Part shown: one piece after another, positions 34,091-42,128 of the stretch | Layout: each line of letters starts with the position of its first letter | How positions within the stretch are numbered: the first letter of the stretch is position 1 | Assembly: GCF_020215705.1 (NCBI RefSeq) | Contig: NZ_JAIWNB010000010.1 | Location: 248,001-312,000, forward strand | DNA from: Nonomuraea aurantiaca | GTDB taxonomy: Bacteria; Actinomycetota; Actinomycetes; Streptosporangiales; Streptosporangiaceae | Length of the DNA stretch: 64,000 nt | Direction: 5' to 3' | Notes under the pieces: generated by a model | Databases searched by the model: none | Told to the model about the DNA's origin: nothing | The model's input: the letters and a program-made list of their open reading frames with translations, nothing else | Program-made: the position numbers and the translations under genes

Positions 34091-34623
34091 GCTCTGGAAG
34101 CGTAGACGATGATGTTGTCGACGTATTCGCCCTTGGCGTAGTCGAACTTGCCGCCGCAGGTCACCAGCTTCAGGCCGTCCTCGATGTACACCCGCTTGGC
34201 CGGGAAGTGGTCCTTCGACACCTGCTCGACCGAGTCGACCTTGTACTTGACGACCTTGCCGTCACTCCGCTCGACCTTGACGATCTCACCCTTGCGTACC
34301 TGCCGGAGCTTGAAGAACACCGCAGGGGCCGTCTTGGTGTCGACGTGGCCGATGATGACCGAGGCGCCCTTGTCGCCGGGCACCGCGCTGCCGGTGTACC
34401 AGCCGGCCATCTTGGGCTTCTCGTACGGCGGCAGCTCGACCTCGCCGTCCTTGCTCAGGCCGAGCTTCATCAGCGGCGCCTCGACCTCGATCGACGGGAT
34501 GTCGATGCTCTCGGGCACGACGGAGCCGGCCGACTTGGTGGTGGCCTGGTAGGACCTGCCGAACGCCACCAGCACCAGGCCGGTGACGGCTCCCGCGATG
34601 ACCACCCGTCCAGGGCGGGCCAT
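34087..34623 (-). CDS. Class F sortase
   Basis: A 178-aa sortase with an N-terminal membrane anchor (VVIAGAVTGLVLVAFG, residues 7-22). The beta-barrel domain carries catalytic H93 in IIGHVDTKT and C156 in LVTCGGKFD, the form typical of actinobacterial class F. It would cleave a sorting signal and join proteins to the cell wall. A catalytic Arg soon after Cys is not obvious; the only following Arg is near the C-terminus (residue 177). It starts 3 bp after the stop of the upstream membrane protein gene, the presumed partner, and overlaps the kinase-fold gene by 4 bp. Confidence 0.88.
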   Translation of the reverse strand: MARPGRVVIAGAVTGLVLVAFGRSYQATTKSAGSVVPESIDIPSIEVEAPLMKLGLSKDGEVELPPYEKPKMAGWYTGSAVPGDKGASVIIGHVDTKTAPAVFFKLRQVRKGEIVKVERSDGKVVKYKVDSVEQVSKDHFPAKRVYIEDGLKLVTCGGKFDYAKGEYVDNIIVYASRA

Positions 34624-34626
34624 CGG

Positions 34627-35325
34627 CTAGCCCCGGACGCGGCGCTTGATCAGCAGGCCGGCCGCCGCCAGCACGGCCGCGCCGACCAGCACGCCGCCGA
34701 CCGGCATCCCCGAACCCTCGTCGACGTCCTTGCCGAAGGTGCCGCCGCCGCCCGCCCTGGGCGCCTTCGTGGGCGCCTTGGTGGAGCTGTCGTCGGAGGT
34801 GTCAGCGGTCGCGCTGACGACGCGCAGGGTGGCCTTGCCGGTGTCGTTGGTGCCGTCGCACTTGACCTCGACCGGGTAGGTGCCGCGCTTGACCGTGCCC
34901 GACACCTGCGCCTCGCCGCGTACCCACGGGTTGCCGGCCGCCGTGCCGGTCGGGGCGGGCGTGGCCGTCGAGGACGTCGGCGCGGTGGTCAGCGACACAC
35001 CGTTGATGAACGCCTTGGACGTGGCGGTGCCGGTGTGCGCGGGGCCGCCGCTGGGGACGGGGCAATTGGCTAAGATCCACACCTTCGAGGTCTCACCCGC
35101 GGTGACCTTGGCGGGGCTGAGCTCGACCAGGATGGGTTTCCTGCTCACGGTGACGGTCGGCGTGGCGCTGACCGAGCCGGTGGCCGAGGCCGAGGGTGTG
35201 GGAGTCGCTGAGGTTTGCGCGGAGGCCGAGCAGCCGACCGCACCGATCATGACCATGGCTCCCGCGTACGCGACTCGCCTGACCCTGAGCACCGCCGCAC
35301 CCCACTCCGCGCCGTCCTTCACCAA
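34627..35325 (-). CDS. Exported Thr/Pro-rich surface protein with C-terminal anchor (sortase-linked)
   Basis: A protein of about 232 aa encoded just before the sortase. The N-terminal hydrophobic segment VAYAGAMVMIGAVGCSAS has a Cys that could be a lipobox (AVGC). A Ser/Thr/Pro linker follows, then an Ig-like or carbohydrate-binding-type beta domain (ILVELSPAKVTAGETSKVWILANC...YPVEVKC) with two cysteines. A Thr/Lys/Gly-rich stalk leads to a C-terminal TM plus positive tail (GGVLVGAAVLAAAGLLIKRRVRG). No LPxTG is visible before that TM. The start is uncertain: TTG 35325, GTG 35322, or GTG 35292 closer to the signal sequence. It is an export-anchored protein of unknown role. Confidence 0.75.
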   Translation of the reverse strand: MVKDGAEWGAAVLRVRRVAYAGAMVMIGAVGCSASAQTSATPTPSASATGSVSATPTVTVSRKPILVELSPAKVTAGETSKVWILANCPVPSGGPAHTGTATSKAFINGVSLTTAPTSSTATPAPTGTAAGNPWVRGEAQVSGTVKRGTYPVEVKCDGTNDTGKATLRVVSATADTSDDSSTKAPTKAPRAGGGGTFGKDVDEGSGMPVGGVLVGAAVLAAAGLLIKRRVRG

Positions 35326-35460
35326 GCATCCACCAAAAAAGTGGACGCCGCCCCTCCTGATACCCAGATTTTCTGGGCGAATCCCTTACCAATGATCATG
35401 TTTTCTATCGATGGTGAGGTACGTCAAGGGTGGCAGCTTTGCCGGAAGACAGGGCGGATT

Positions 35461-35925
35461 TTACTTTTCCGCAGGTTCGGACGGCGTGTCGGCCCACCGC
35501 GCGCCGACGCCGCGCAGCGTGACGACGCGGGCGTCGTCTCCGCTCTCGCGATCGATGTGGATTTCCAGGCGGTCGTCGGACAGGCCCTCGACCAGTCCCT
35601 CGCCCCACTCCACGACCGTCACCGACTCCTCGAGCGAGGCGTCGAGGTCGAGGTCGTCGACCTCGAGGTCCCCGCCCAGCCGGTAGGCGTCGGCGTGGAC
35701 GAGCGGCGGCCCCTGGCGGAGCGACGGGTGCACTCTGGCGATCACGAACGTGGGCGAGGTGATCGGGCCGCGTACCTTGAGCCCTTCGGCGATGCCCTGC
35801 ACCAGCGTGGTCTTGCCCGCGCCGAGCGGGCCGGACAGGATCAGCAGGTCGCCCGCCCGTAGCCCGGCGGCCAGCCGGGCGCCATAGGCGCGCATGTCCT
35901 CGGCGGTCGGAAGCCTTTCGGCCAC
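35461..35925 (-). CDS. tsaE: tRNA threonylcarbamoyladenosine biosynthesis ATPase TsaE
   Basis: A 154-aa P-loop ATPase that drives the t6A synthesis cycle with TsaB and TsaD. The Walker A motif GPLGAGKTTLVQG is at about residues 35-47. SPTFVIARVH follows, and HADAYRLGG and VVEWGEGL are family signatures. It starts with a GTG whose first base overlaps the TAG of the hydrolase gene upstream. A 135-bp spacer (35326-35460) with two small hairpins separates it from the surface-protein gene, so the trio behind it may have its own promoter. Confidence 0.94.
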   Translation of the reverse strand: MAERLPTAEDMRAYGARLAAGLRAGDLLILSGPLGAGKTTLVQGIAEGLKVRGPITSPTFVIARVHPSLRQGPPLVHADAYRLGGDLEVDDLDLDASLEESVTVVEWGEGLVEGLSDDRLEIHIDRESGDDARVVTLRGVGARWADTPSEPAEK

Positions 35926-36974
35926 TACAACTCCACTCGCTTGATCAGGTCGCGCAGCGCGTCGTTGACCACGCCCGGACGCTCCAGCTGGATCAGGTGC
36001 GAGGTGTCGGGCACCTCGGTGAGCTGGGCGTTGGGCAGCGCGGCGGCGATCGCCTTGCTGTGGTCGGGCGGGGTGAGCCAGTCCTTGTCGCCGACCAGGA
36101 TCGCGGTCGGCACCGGGTCGAGCACGTCCAGGGCGGCCAGCTTGTCGTGGTTCATCAGCGCGGGGTAGAAGTTGGCGAACACCTCGGTCGGCGTCGCCCT
36201 GATCATCGTCTCGGCGAAGTCGACCAGGGTGGGGCTGACGTTCTTGGAGTCGCCGAAGCCCATGTAGCGGGTCATCAGGAACGCGATCTCGCTGCCCGCG
36301 CTGCGGGTCTTGTCGACGAACGCCCCCCGCCGGCCCAGCAGCGAGATCGTCGACGGGGCGAGCTTGTGCACGGCCTTGGACAGCAGCGCCGGCAGGCCCA
36401 GCGTGATCTCGGCCAGCTTGCCCGCCGAGGTGGCGATGAGGGACACCGCGCGGATCTTGTCACCGAACAGCTCGGGATGGCGGTCCGCCAGCGCCATGAT
36501 CGTCATGCCGCCCATGGAGTGGCCGACCAGCACGCACGGGCCGGGCACCAGTTGTCCGATCACCTCGGCCAGGTCGTCGCCCAGCCGGTCGATCGTGCAG
36601 TCCTCGGCGGTGGCGCGCTGCGAGCGGCCGTGTGAGCGCTGGTCCCACAGCACCATGCGGTAGGTGTCGCGCAGGTCGCGGCGCTGGTAGTGCCACGACT
36701 CCAGGCTGAGGCAGTAGCCGTGGCAGAACACGATGGTCAGCGGCGCGTCCTCGGGCCCGTCGATCTCGACGTGCAGCTCCGTGTTGTCGGAGGTGACCAG
36801 CGTGAGGTCCCTGCCGCGCAGCTCGCCGAACCGCTCGCTCGCCTCGGCGTCGGGGCGCAGCCTCATGCGGCCCACCGCGTAGCGCTTGGCCAGCGCCGCC
36901 GCCGCCACACCGGCCGAAGCGGCACCGACGATGGCGCCGGCGATCCCGACCTTCCGCCGTGTTGTCGTCGTCAT
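35925..36974 (-). CDS. Alpha/beta hydrolase, membrane-anchored N-terminus
   Basis: A 349-aa alpha/beta hydrolase. Residues 5-30 (RKVGIAGAIVGAASAGVAAAALAKRYA) form a signal anchor. The oxyanion motif CHGYCLSLESW is near residue 84, the nucleophile elbow GHSMGG near 150, catalytic Asp in VGDKDWLTP near 296 and His in DTSHLIQLERP near 327. It resembles lipase/esterase-type hydrolases often found between alr and tsaE in actinobacteria. Substrate unknown. It overlaps alr by 4 bp and tsaE by 1 bp, placing it inside the alr-tsaE operon. Confidence 0.88.
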   Translation of the reverse strand: MTTTTRRKVGIAGAIVGAASAGVAAAALAKRYAVGRMRLRPDAEASERFGELRGRDLTLVTSDNTELHVEIDGPEDAPLTIVFCHGYCLSLESWHYQRRDLRDTYRMVLWDQRSHGRSQRATAEDCTIDRLGDDLAEVIGQLVPGPCVLVGHSMGGMTIMALADRHPELFGDKIRAVSLIATSAGKLAEITLGLPALLSKAVHKLAPSTISLLGRRGAFVDKTRSAGSEIAFLMTRYMGFGDSKNVSPTLVDFAETMIRATPTEVFANFYPALMNHDKLAALDVLDPVPTAILVGDKDWLTPPDHSKAIAAALPNAQLTEVPDTSHLIQLERPGVVNDALRDLIKRVEL

Positions 36975-38101
36975 GTCCCTGATCCCCTATACACCCGCGG
37001 CACCCGCGAACCGATCCTGGTCACGATCTCATGCGTAATCGTGCCGAGGTTATCCGCCCACTCCTGAGCGGTCGGTTCACCCCTCCCACCAGGGCCGAAC
37101 AGGATGACCTCGTCCCCTGCGGCGAGCGGCTCGTCGCCCATGTCGATCATGAACTGGTCCATGCACACCCGGCCGGCGATCGCCCTTCGGCGACCGCCCG
37201 CCAGAACCTCTGCCCGCCCCGTCGCGTGCCGGAGGATCCCGTCGGCGTACCCGAGCGGCACCAGCCCAAGCGTCGTCTCGGAACTCGTGACATAAAGGTG
37301 CCCATAGGACACTCCCGAGCTCTCCGGCACCCGCTTGGCCAGAGCGATCCGCGCCACGAGCGTCATCGCCGGTCGCAGCCCGAAGTCGCCCAGCTCGGGG
37401 ACCGGGCTGAGCCCGTACATGGCGATGCCGGGCCGGACCATGTCGTAGTGGGTCCGCGGCAGCGTCAGGATCGCGGCGGAGTTGGCCAGGTGCCTGATGA
37501 CGTGGGACCCGGCCGCGCCTGCCTGCTCGGCCTGCTTGAGCGCCGCCTCGAACGCCTCGATCTGCCGGTCGATCGAGCCATGCCCCGGTACGTCCGCGCA
37601 GGCGAAGTGGGACCACAGGCCGACGATCTCGATCGCGCCCTCGGCCTGGAGGGCGAGCGCCCTGGCCAGTAGTTCCGGCCAGGCGGCGAGCGGGGCGCCG
37701 CCCCTGCTCATGCCGGTGTCGGCCTCCAGGTGCGTCCGGGCGGTCCGCCCGGTGCGCCGCGCCGCGGCGGCGATCTCGTCGAGCAGCGGCGCGTCGGCCG
37801 CCGACAGCTCGATGCCGGCTTCGAGCGCCTCGTCCAGCGGCTCTCCGGGAGTGATGATCCACGACAGCAGCGGCGCGGTGATGCCACCGGCGCGCAGCGC
37901 GAGCGCCTCACGGATGTAGGCGGTGCCGAGCCTGCTCGCGCCACCCCGCAGCACGGCCTCGGAGGTCGGGACGAGCCCGTGCCCGTAGGCGTCGGCCTTG
38001 ACGGCCCCCAGCACTTCGGCGCCGCCCGCGCGCTCCTTGAGCAGCGCCACGTTGTGCCTGATCGCGGCCAGATCGACCCGCGCCTCCGCGGGCGTCGCCA
38101 T
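36971..38101 (-). CDS. alr: Alanine racemase
   Basis: A 376-aa fold-type III PLP enzyme that supplies D-alanine for peptidoglycan. The PLP lysine lies in LGAVKADAYGHGL near residue 39. The catalytic Tyr of the other subunit is in SSGVSYGHLYVTS near 270. GYADGI and VCMDQFMIDMG are conserved. Length is normal. The start is uncertain: GGAGGG lies 1 nt before the ATG at 38113 and 13 nt before the ATG at 38101, neither ideal. The family N-terminus (PAEARVDLAAIRHN) supports 38101. It leads the alr-hydrolase-tsaE operon. Confidence 0.94.
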   Translation of the reverse strand: MATPAEARVDLAAIRHNVALLKERAGGAEVLGAVKADAYGHGLVPTSEAVLRGGASRLGTAYIREALALRAGGITAPLLSWIITPGEPLDEALEAGIELSAADAPLLDEIAAAARRTGRTARTHLEADTGMSRGGAPLAAWPELLARALALQAEGAIEIVGLWSHFACADVPGHGSIDRQIEAFEAALKQAEQAGAAGSHVIRHLANSAAILTLPRTHYDMVRPGIAMYGLSPVPELGDFGLRPAMTLVARIALAKRVPESSGVSYGHLYVTSSETTLGLVPLGYADGILRHATGRAEVLAGGRRRAIAGRVCMDQFMIDMGDEPLAAGDEVILFGPGGRGEPTAQEWADNLGTITHEIVTRIGSRVPRVYRGSGT

Positions 38102-38172
38102 CGGGGATGTCATCCCTCCAGTCTGGCAGCTCACTCACGTGGTCGAGCGCGAATCGCCCCTGTCGAGGTCCG

Positions 38173-38244
38173 CTTGAGGTCCGCAGAGCGAACTCCGGCT
38201 CACCTGGGCTTGAGGTCCGCCGGGCGGACTCCGGCTCACCCGGA
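38173..38244 (-). repeat. 36-bp tandem duplication covering the 3' end of nnr
   Basis: Units start at 38173 and 38209; both read CTTGAGGTCCGC and share ACTCCGGCTCACC. A further GAGGTCCGC at 38165 suggests a partial third copy. The distal unit contains the nnr stop codon (38236-38238); the other lies in the spacer before alr. Same layout as the 40-bp repeat at 33121. Confidence 0.85.
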
Positions 38245-39687
38245 AGAGTCGCGCAGCGTACGGATCGCCGCCGGAACCGCCGATGCCACGTCCGCGGCCG
38301 TCAGGGGCGCGCCCTCGGCCGCGATCCGCCCGGCCAGCCCGTGCAGGTAGGCAGCGCACGAGCCCGCGTCGTAGCAGTCGAGCCCCTGGGCGAGCAGCGC
38401 GCCGGCCATGCCGGAGAGCACGTCCCCCGTGCCGCCGGTGGCCAGCCAGGCCGTGCCGGTCGGATTGACCCGTACGGGCCGGCCCTGCTCGGCCACGACC
38501 GTGGTCGAGCCCTTGAGCAGGACGGTCACGCCCAGCTCCGCCGCCGCCCGGCGGGCGTACCGGAGCCGGCCCGCCTCGATCGCCTCGCGGTCCACCTCCA
38601 GCAGCCGCGACAGCTCGCCCGCGTGCGGCGTGATCAGCACCGGGGCGGTACGCCGGAGCAGCGACCGGTCACGGGCGACCAGGGTCAGGCCGTCGGCGTC
38701 GATCAGCACGGGCACGTCGGCGGCCAGCACCCTGGCGGCCAGCTCGTGCGCCCAGTCGCCGGTGCCCAGACCGGGCCCCAGCACCCATGCCTGCACCCGG
38801 CCGACGTCGTCGATCGACGGCTCGCTCAGCTCGGTGATGACCGCCTCCGGCCAGTGGCTGCGTACCTGGGCCACCGGCTCGCTCGGCCCCACGTAACGCA
38901 CCATCCCCGCGCCCGCGCGCAGCGCGCCGCCCACAGCGAGCACGGCGGCGCCCGTGTAGCGGTCGCTGCCCGCCGCGACGCCCAGGACGCCCCTGCGGTA
39001 TTTGTCGGACTCGCCCATCGGCTGCTTCAGCCGGCCGCCGACGTCGCGGTGGGTGAACGCCACGACGTCGGGCTCGGGCAGGTAGGGGCCGAGCCCGACG
39101 TCGATCAGCTCGATCTCGCCCACCTTGCCCGCGCCCGGATCGACGAGCAGCCCGGCCTTGGCAGCGCCCATGGTCACGGTCACCTGCGCCGCGATGGCCA
39201 CCCCGTCCACCTGACCGGTGCTCGCGTCGACGCCGCTGGGCACGTCCACCGCGACGACCAGGCCGGGCGCGGCGTTGGCCGCCTCGGCCAGCCCCGCGTA
39301 CGGCTCCCGCAACGCCCCGGTCGCCCCGATCCCCACCAGCCCGTCGACGATCAGCTCGGCCCGGTCGACGGCGTCCGGCCCGGCGATCGTGCCGCCCGCC
39401 CGGCGGAACGCCTCCAGGCCGGCCTCGTGGGTCTTGGAGCCCGCCAGGACGGCCTCGACCCGGGCGCCGCGCCCGGCCAGCCGGGCCCCGGCGTACAGGG
39501 CGTCGCCGCCGTTGTCGCCGCTGCCGACGAGCAGCAGCACACGCGTGCCGTACACCCTGCCGAGGAGGCCGGCGCAGACGGCGGCGAGCCCGGTGGCGGC
39601 GCGGTCCATGAGCGTGCCGTCGGGCAGCCGCGCCATCAGCGCGCGCTCGGCGGTCCTGATCTGGTCGGCGGTGTAGGCGGTACGCAT
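38236..39687 (-). CDS. nnr: Bifunctional NAD(P)H-hydrate epimerase / ADP-dependent hydrate dehydratase
   Basis: A 483-aa two-domain repair enzyme. Residues 1-205 form the NnrE (YjeF_N) epimerase with LVGSGDNGGDALYAGARLA. Residues 215-483 form the NnrD ribokinase-fold dehydratase with KYRRGVLGVAAGSDRYTGAAVLA, LITPHAGELSRLL and WLATGGTGDVLSGMAGALL. Together they restore hydrated NADH/NADPH to active cofactor. It lies between acpS and alr, the usual actinobacterial order, 9 bp after acpS. The 3' end is tandemly duplicated (36 bp). Confidence 0.95.
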   Translation of the reverse strand: MRTAYTADQIRTAERALMARLPDGTLMDRAATGLAAVCAGLLGRVYGTRVLLLVGSGDNGGDALYAGARLAGRGARVEAVLAGSKTHEAGLEAFRRAGGTIAGPDAVDRAELIVDGLVGIGATGALREPYAGLAEAANAAPGLVVAVDVPSGVDASTGQVDGVAIAAQVTVTMGAAKAGLLVDPGAGKVGEIELIDVGLGPYLPEPDVVAFTHRDVGGRLKQPMGESDKYRRGVLGVAAGSDRYTGAAVLAVGGALRAGAGMVRYVGPSEPVAQVRSHWPEAVITELSEPSIDDVGRVQAWVLGPGLGTGDWAHELAARVLAADVPVLIDADGLTLVARDRSLLRRTAPVLITPHAGELSRLLEVDREAIEAGRLRYARRAAAELGVTVLLKGSTTVVAEQGRPVRVNPTGTAWLATGGTGDVLSGMAGALLAQGLDCYDAGSCAAYLHGLAGRIAAEGAPLTAADVASAVPAAIRTLRDSSG

Positions 39688-39696
39688 GATCTGAAG

Positions 39697-40047
39697 CTAT
39701 CCCTCCGCGATCACGTAGGCCATCGCCACACCCGCGTCATGGCTGAGCGAGATGTGCCAGCGCTTGACGCCCAGGCCGTAGGCGACCTCGGCGGCCTTGC
39801 CCGTGACGCGCAGCTCGGGCTTGCCGCTCTCGTCGCAGCGCACCTCGGCCTCCAGGTGCCCGAGCCCCTTCGGCGCGCCGAGCGCCTTGGCGACGGCCTC
39901 CTTGGCGGCGAACCTGGCCGCCAGCGAGTGTACGGCGAGCGGCCGTTCGACCTCGGTGAACAGCCGCTCGCGCAGACCCGGCGTGCGTTCCAGCGCCGAC
40001 TCGAACCGCGCGATGTCGACCACGTCCACGCCGATGCCCAGGATCAT
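39697..40047 (-). CDS. acpS: Holo-[acyl-carrier-protein] synthase
   Basis: A 116-aa AcpS-type phosphopantetheinyl transferase that activates acyl carrier protein with CoA-derived 4'-phosphopantetheine. Signatures: GIGVDVVDIARFESAL at residues 4-19 (Mg-binding D8) and RFAAKEAVAKALG with E51 and K55-type residues. The C-terminus WHISLSHDAGVAMAYVIAEG is standard. It precedes nnr by 9 bp. Confidence 0.95.
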   Translation of the reverse strand: MILGIGVDVVDIARFESALERTPGLRERLFTEVERPLAVHSLAARFAAKEAVAKALGAPKGLGHLEAEVRCDESGKPELRVTGKAAEVAYGLGVKRWHISLSHDAGVAMAYVIAEG

Positions 40048-40072
40048 CCCCTCAGGTTAACCGGGCGCGTGC

Positions 40073-40612
40073 CTACAGCCAGCTGGCCCGCACGCTGTCG
40101 GCCGGCCCGTCACCGGGTGCCCTGCCGAGCTCGCCCTTCGCGACCCTGGTGAGCAGGCGGTTGACGCTCTCGACGATCTCGGGGACGCACCCGCGCAGCT
40201 CGGCCACGTCCGCGGCGATCGACTCGTCGCGCTCCACCCCCGCCCTTTCCAGCACGGCGTCCAGGTCCGCCAGCTTGCCCGCCAGCCACTGAAGGGGGTC
40301 GCTCGACAGCTCCCTGTCGAAGACGCGCGGGCCCGGGTCCCATCCGGTGAAGACCGGATGGTGATGGGTGCGGTCGAAGCTGCCGGGGCGGCCGTCGACC
40401 GACTCCAGCAGGTCGACGCGCCAGAGGGGCCGGTCGAGGTTGATGGGCCGCGCCGAATAGATGGACCCGTTCAGCTGCCCCGGTTCGAGCATCCGTACTT
40501 CGAGGCGGACGCCGTGCTCGGCGCCCTCCTGGCCCTTGATCGGATCGGGGTCGACGAAGTAGAGATCGCTCACGGCCACGCCGATCCGCTCGAAGCCGAA
40601 GATGTACAGCAC
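40073..40612 (-). CDS. Hypothetical protein beside acpS
   Basis: A 179-aa soluble protein not recognised as a named family. It has a beta-rich N-terminal half (LYIFGFERIGVAVSDLYFVDP..., LNGSIYSARPINLDRPLWRVDLLESVDGRPGSFDRTHHHP). The second half is helical (DPLQWLAGKLADLDAVLERAGVERDESIAADVAELR). No signal peptide or TM is present. The start GTG at 40612 is supported by GGAGG with a 7-nt spacer; an upstream in-frame start at 40642 lacks an SD. The stop lies 25 bp before acpS, so co-transcription with acpS and nnr is likely. DRTHHHP is a possible metal or substrate motif, but nothing more can be said. Confidence 0.72.
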   Translation of the reverse strand: MLYIFGFERIGVAVSDLYFVDPDPIKGQEGAEHGVRLEVRMLEPGQLNGSIYSARPINLDRPLWRVDLLESVDGRPGSFDRTHHHPVFTGWDPGPRVFDRELSSDPLQWLAGKLADLDAVLERAGVERDESIAADVAELRGCVPEIVESVNRLLTRVAKGELGRAPGDGPADSVRASWL

Positions 40613-40720
40613 GAGGAGCCCTCCTGTCGCGAGTGTCCTCATCGGAGTATGAACAACCTCCTGGTCGGCTTCAATCAGGGGGTCTCAGCCAACGGACCAG
40701 CCGCCGTCGGGGAATCAGTC

Positions 40721-42109
40721 TCAGACGCGGGCCAGCCGCCGTACGCCCTCGACCAGCTCGGCGGCGTCCGCCGTCTCGGCGAAGCCGAGGCGCAGCCACG
40801 CGGCCGGCACTTCGGTGGCGAAGTAGCGGCTGCCCGCGCTGACCGCGACCCCGACCTGCCGGGCGGCGGCGGCCATCGCCGGGTCGCTCAGCCCGTCGGG
40901 CAGCCGCGCCCACAGATGCAGCCCGCCGGTCGGCTGCCGCGCGACGCTCCAGCCGGGCAGCTCGCGCGCGAGAGCGGCGGCCAGTGCCGCGCGCCGGTCG
41001 CGCAGGGCCGTGGCCAGCGTACGGAGGTGCCGTTCCCAGGCCGGCGAGCTGACCAGCTCCAGCGCGGCCTCCTGGAGCGGGCGGGAGACGAAGAGGTCGT
41101 CGACCAGGCGGACGTCCCGTAGCCGCGCCATCACCGGGCCGCGCGCCACCAGCGCCCCGATGCGCAGGCTCGGCGCGGCCGGCTTGGTGAGCGAGGTCAG
41201 GTAGACGACGGTTCCGTCACGGTCGTCGGCCACCAGCGGCGGCGGCACGGGCCCGCCGTGGCCCAGGTACCGGGCGAAGTCGTCCTCGATCACGAACGCG
41301 CCCGCCGCCCTGGCCACCTCGACGACCTGGCGGCGGCGCTCGGGCGTCAGCACCGCGCCGGTCGGATTGTGGTGGACCGGCTGGCAGTACAGCACCCGCG
41401 CGCGGGTCAGCTCGAACGCCTCGGCCAGCAGGTCCGGCCGCAGCCCGTCGGCGTCCATGGGCACCGGCACCGGGCTGAGCCCGGCCGCGCGGGCGGCGGC
41501 CATGGCGCCGGGATAGGTGGGCGACTCCACCAGGACCGGGTTGCCGGGTCCCGCGATGGCGCGGAAGGCCATCGACAGCGAGCTCTGCCCGCCCGCGGTG
41601 ATCAGCACGTCGTCCGGTGTGATGCCGCCGCCCGCCATGGTGGCGAACACGGCCCGCAGCGGCGACAGGCCGATCGCGGGCGCCCGGTCCCAGGCATCGG
41701 GCCGGCGGGCCGCGCGGCCCAGCGCCGCGGCCAGTGCCCGCGTCGGCTGCAGCGATCGATGCAGGTAGCCGCCGTCCAGGGTGATCGTCCCTGCGGGCGG
41801 CGGGCCGAGCGCGTCGGTCAGCGAGCGGGTGTCCACGGCCCGGTCGGTGAGCGCGACCGTCTGCCAGGCGGTGTCGGCGACCTCGGTGCCCGCCCTGGCA
41901 CGCGGCGCCACGAACGTGCCGCTGCCCGGACGGGTGATCACCGCGCCCTCGGCGGCCAGGGCGGCGATGGCCTGCGACACGGTGACGGGGCCCACCCGGT
42001 AGCGCTGGACCAGGTCGCGGCTGCTGGGCAGGCGGTCGCCCGGTGCCAGCCCCGACAGCAGGGCACGCAGCCGCACTGCCAGTTCCGACGAACTGCTACT
42101 ATCCGACAT
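40721..42109 (-). CDS. MocR-type PLP-dependent transcriptional regulator
   Basis: A 462-aa GntR/aminotransferase fusion. The N-terminal winged helix is at residues 5-70 (LPSSRDLVQRYRVGPVTVSQAIAALAAEGAVITRPGSGTFV). A class I aminotransferase domain runs from about 90, with VLITAGGQSSLSMAF, CQPVHHNPTGAVLT, FVIEDDFARYLG and the PLP-lysine segment YLTSLTKPAAPSLRIG. MocR proteins sense PLP-amino acid adducts and usually regulate a divergent gene. The ATG at 42109 overlaps, on the opposite strand, the ATG of the class V aminotransferase. That gene is therefore the likely target, and both mRNAs must be nearly leaderless. Confidence 0.9.
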   Translation of the reverse strand: MSDSSSSSELAVRLRALLSGLAPGDRLPSSRDLVQRYRVGPVTVSQAIAALAAEGAVITRPGSGTFVAPRARAGTEVADTAWQTVALTDRAVDTRSLTDALGPPPAGTITLDGGYLHRSLQPTRALAAALGRAARRPDAWDRAPAIGLSPLRAVFATMAGGGITPDDVLITAGGQSSLSMAFRAIAGPGNPVLVESPTYPGAMAAARAAGLSPVPVPMDADGLRPDLLAEAFELTRARVLYCQPVHHNPTGAVLTPERRRQVVEVARAAGAFVIEDDFARYLGHGGPVPPPLVADDRDGTVVYLTSLTKPAAPSLRIGALVARGPVMARLRDVRLVDDLFVSRPLQEAALELVSSPAWERHLRTLATALRDRRAALAAALARELPGWSVARQPTGGLHLWARLPDGLSDPAMAAAARQVGVAVSAGSRYFATEVPAAWLRLGFAETADAAELVEGVRRLARV

Positions 42110-42128
42110 GATACTTGATAATAGCGCT
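42097..42128. promoter_or_regulatory. Overlapping divergent promoters with interlocked start codons
   Basis: The plus ATG (42108-42110) and minus ATG (42109-42107) share two bases in CATG. TACTAT (42097-42102) is a -10 box 5 nt before the plus ATG. On the minus strand a TATTAT/ATTATC box lies 7-8 nt before its ATG. This AT-rich island within GC-rich DNA fits two leaderless transcripts that cannot be initiated at the same time. Confidence 0.65.
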
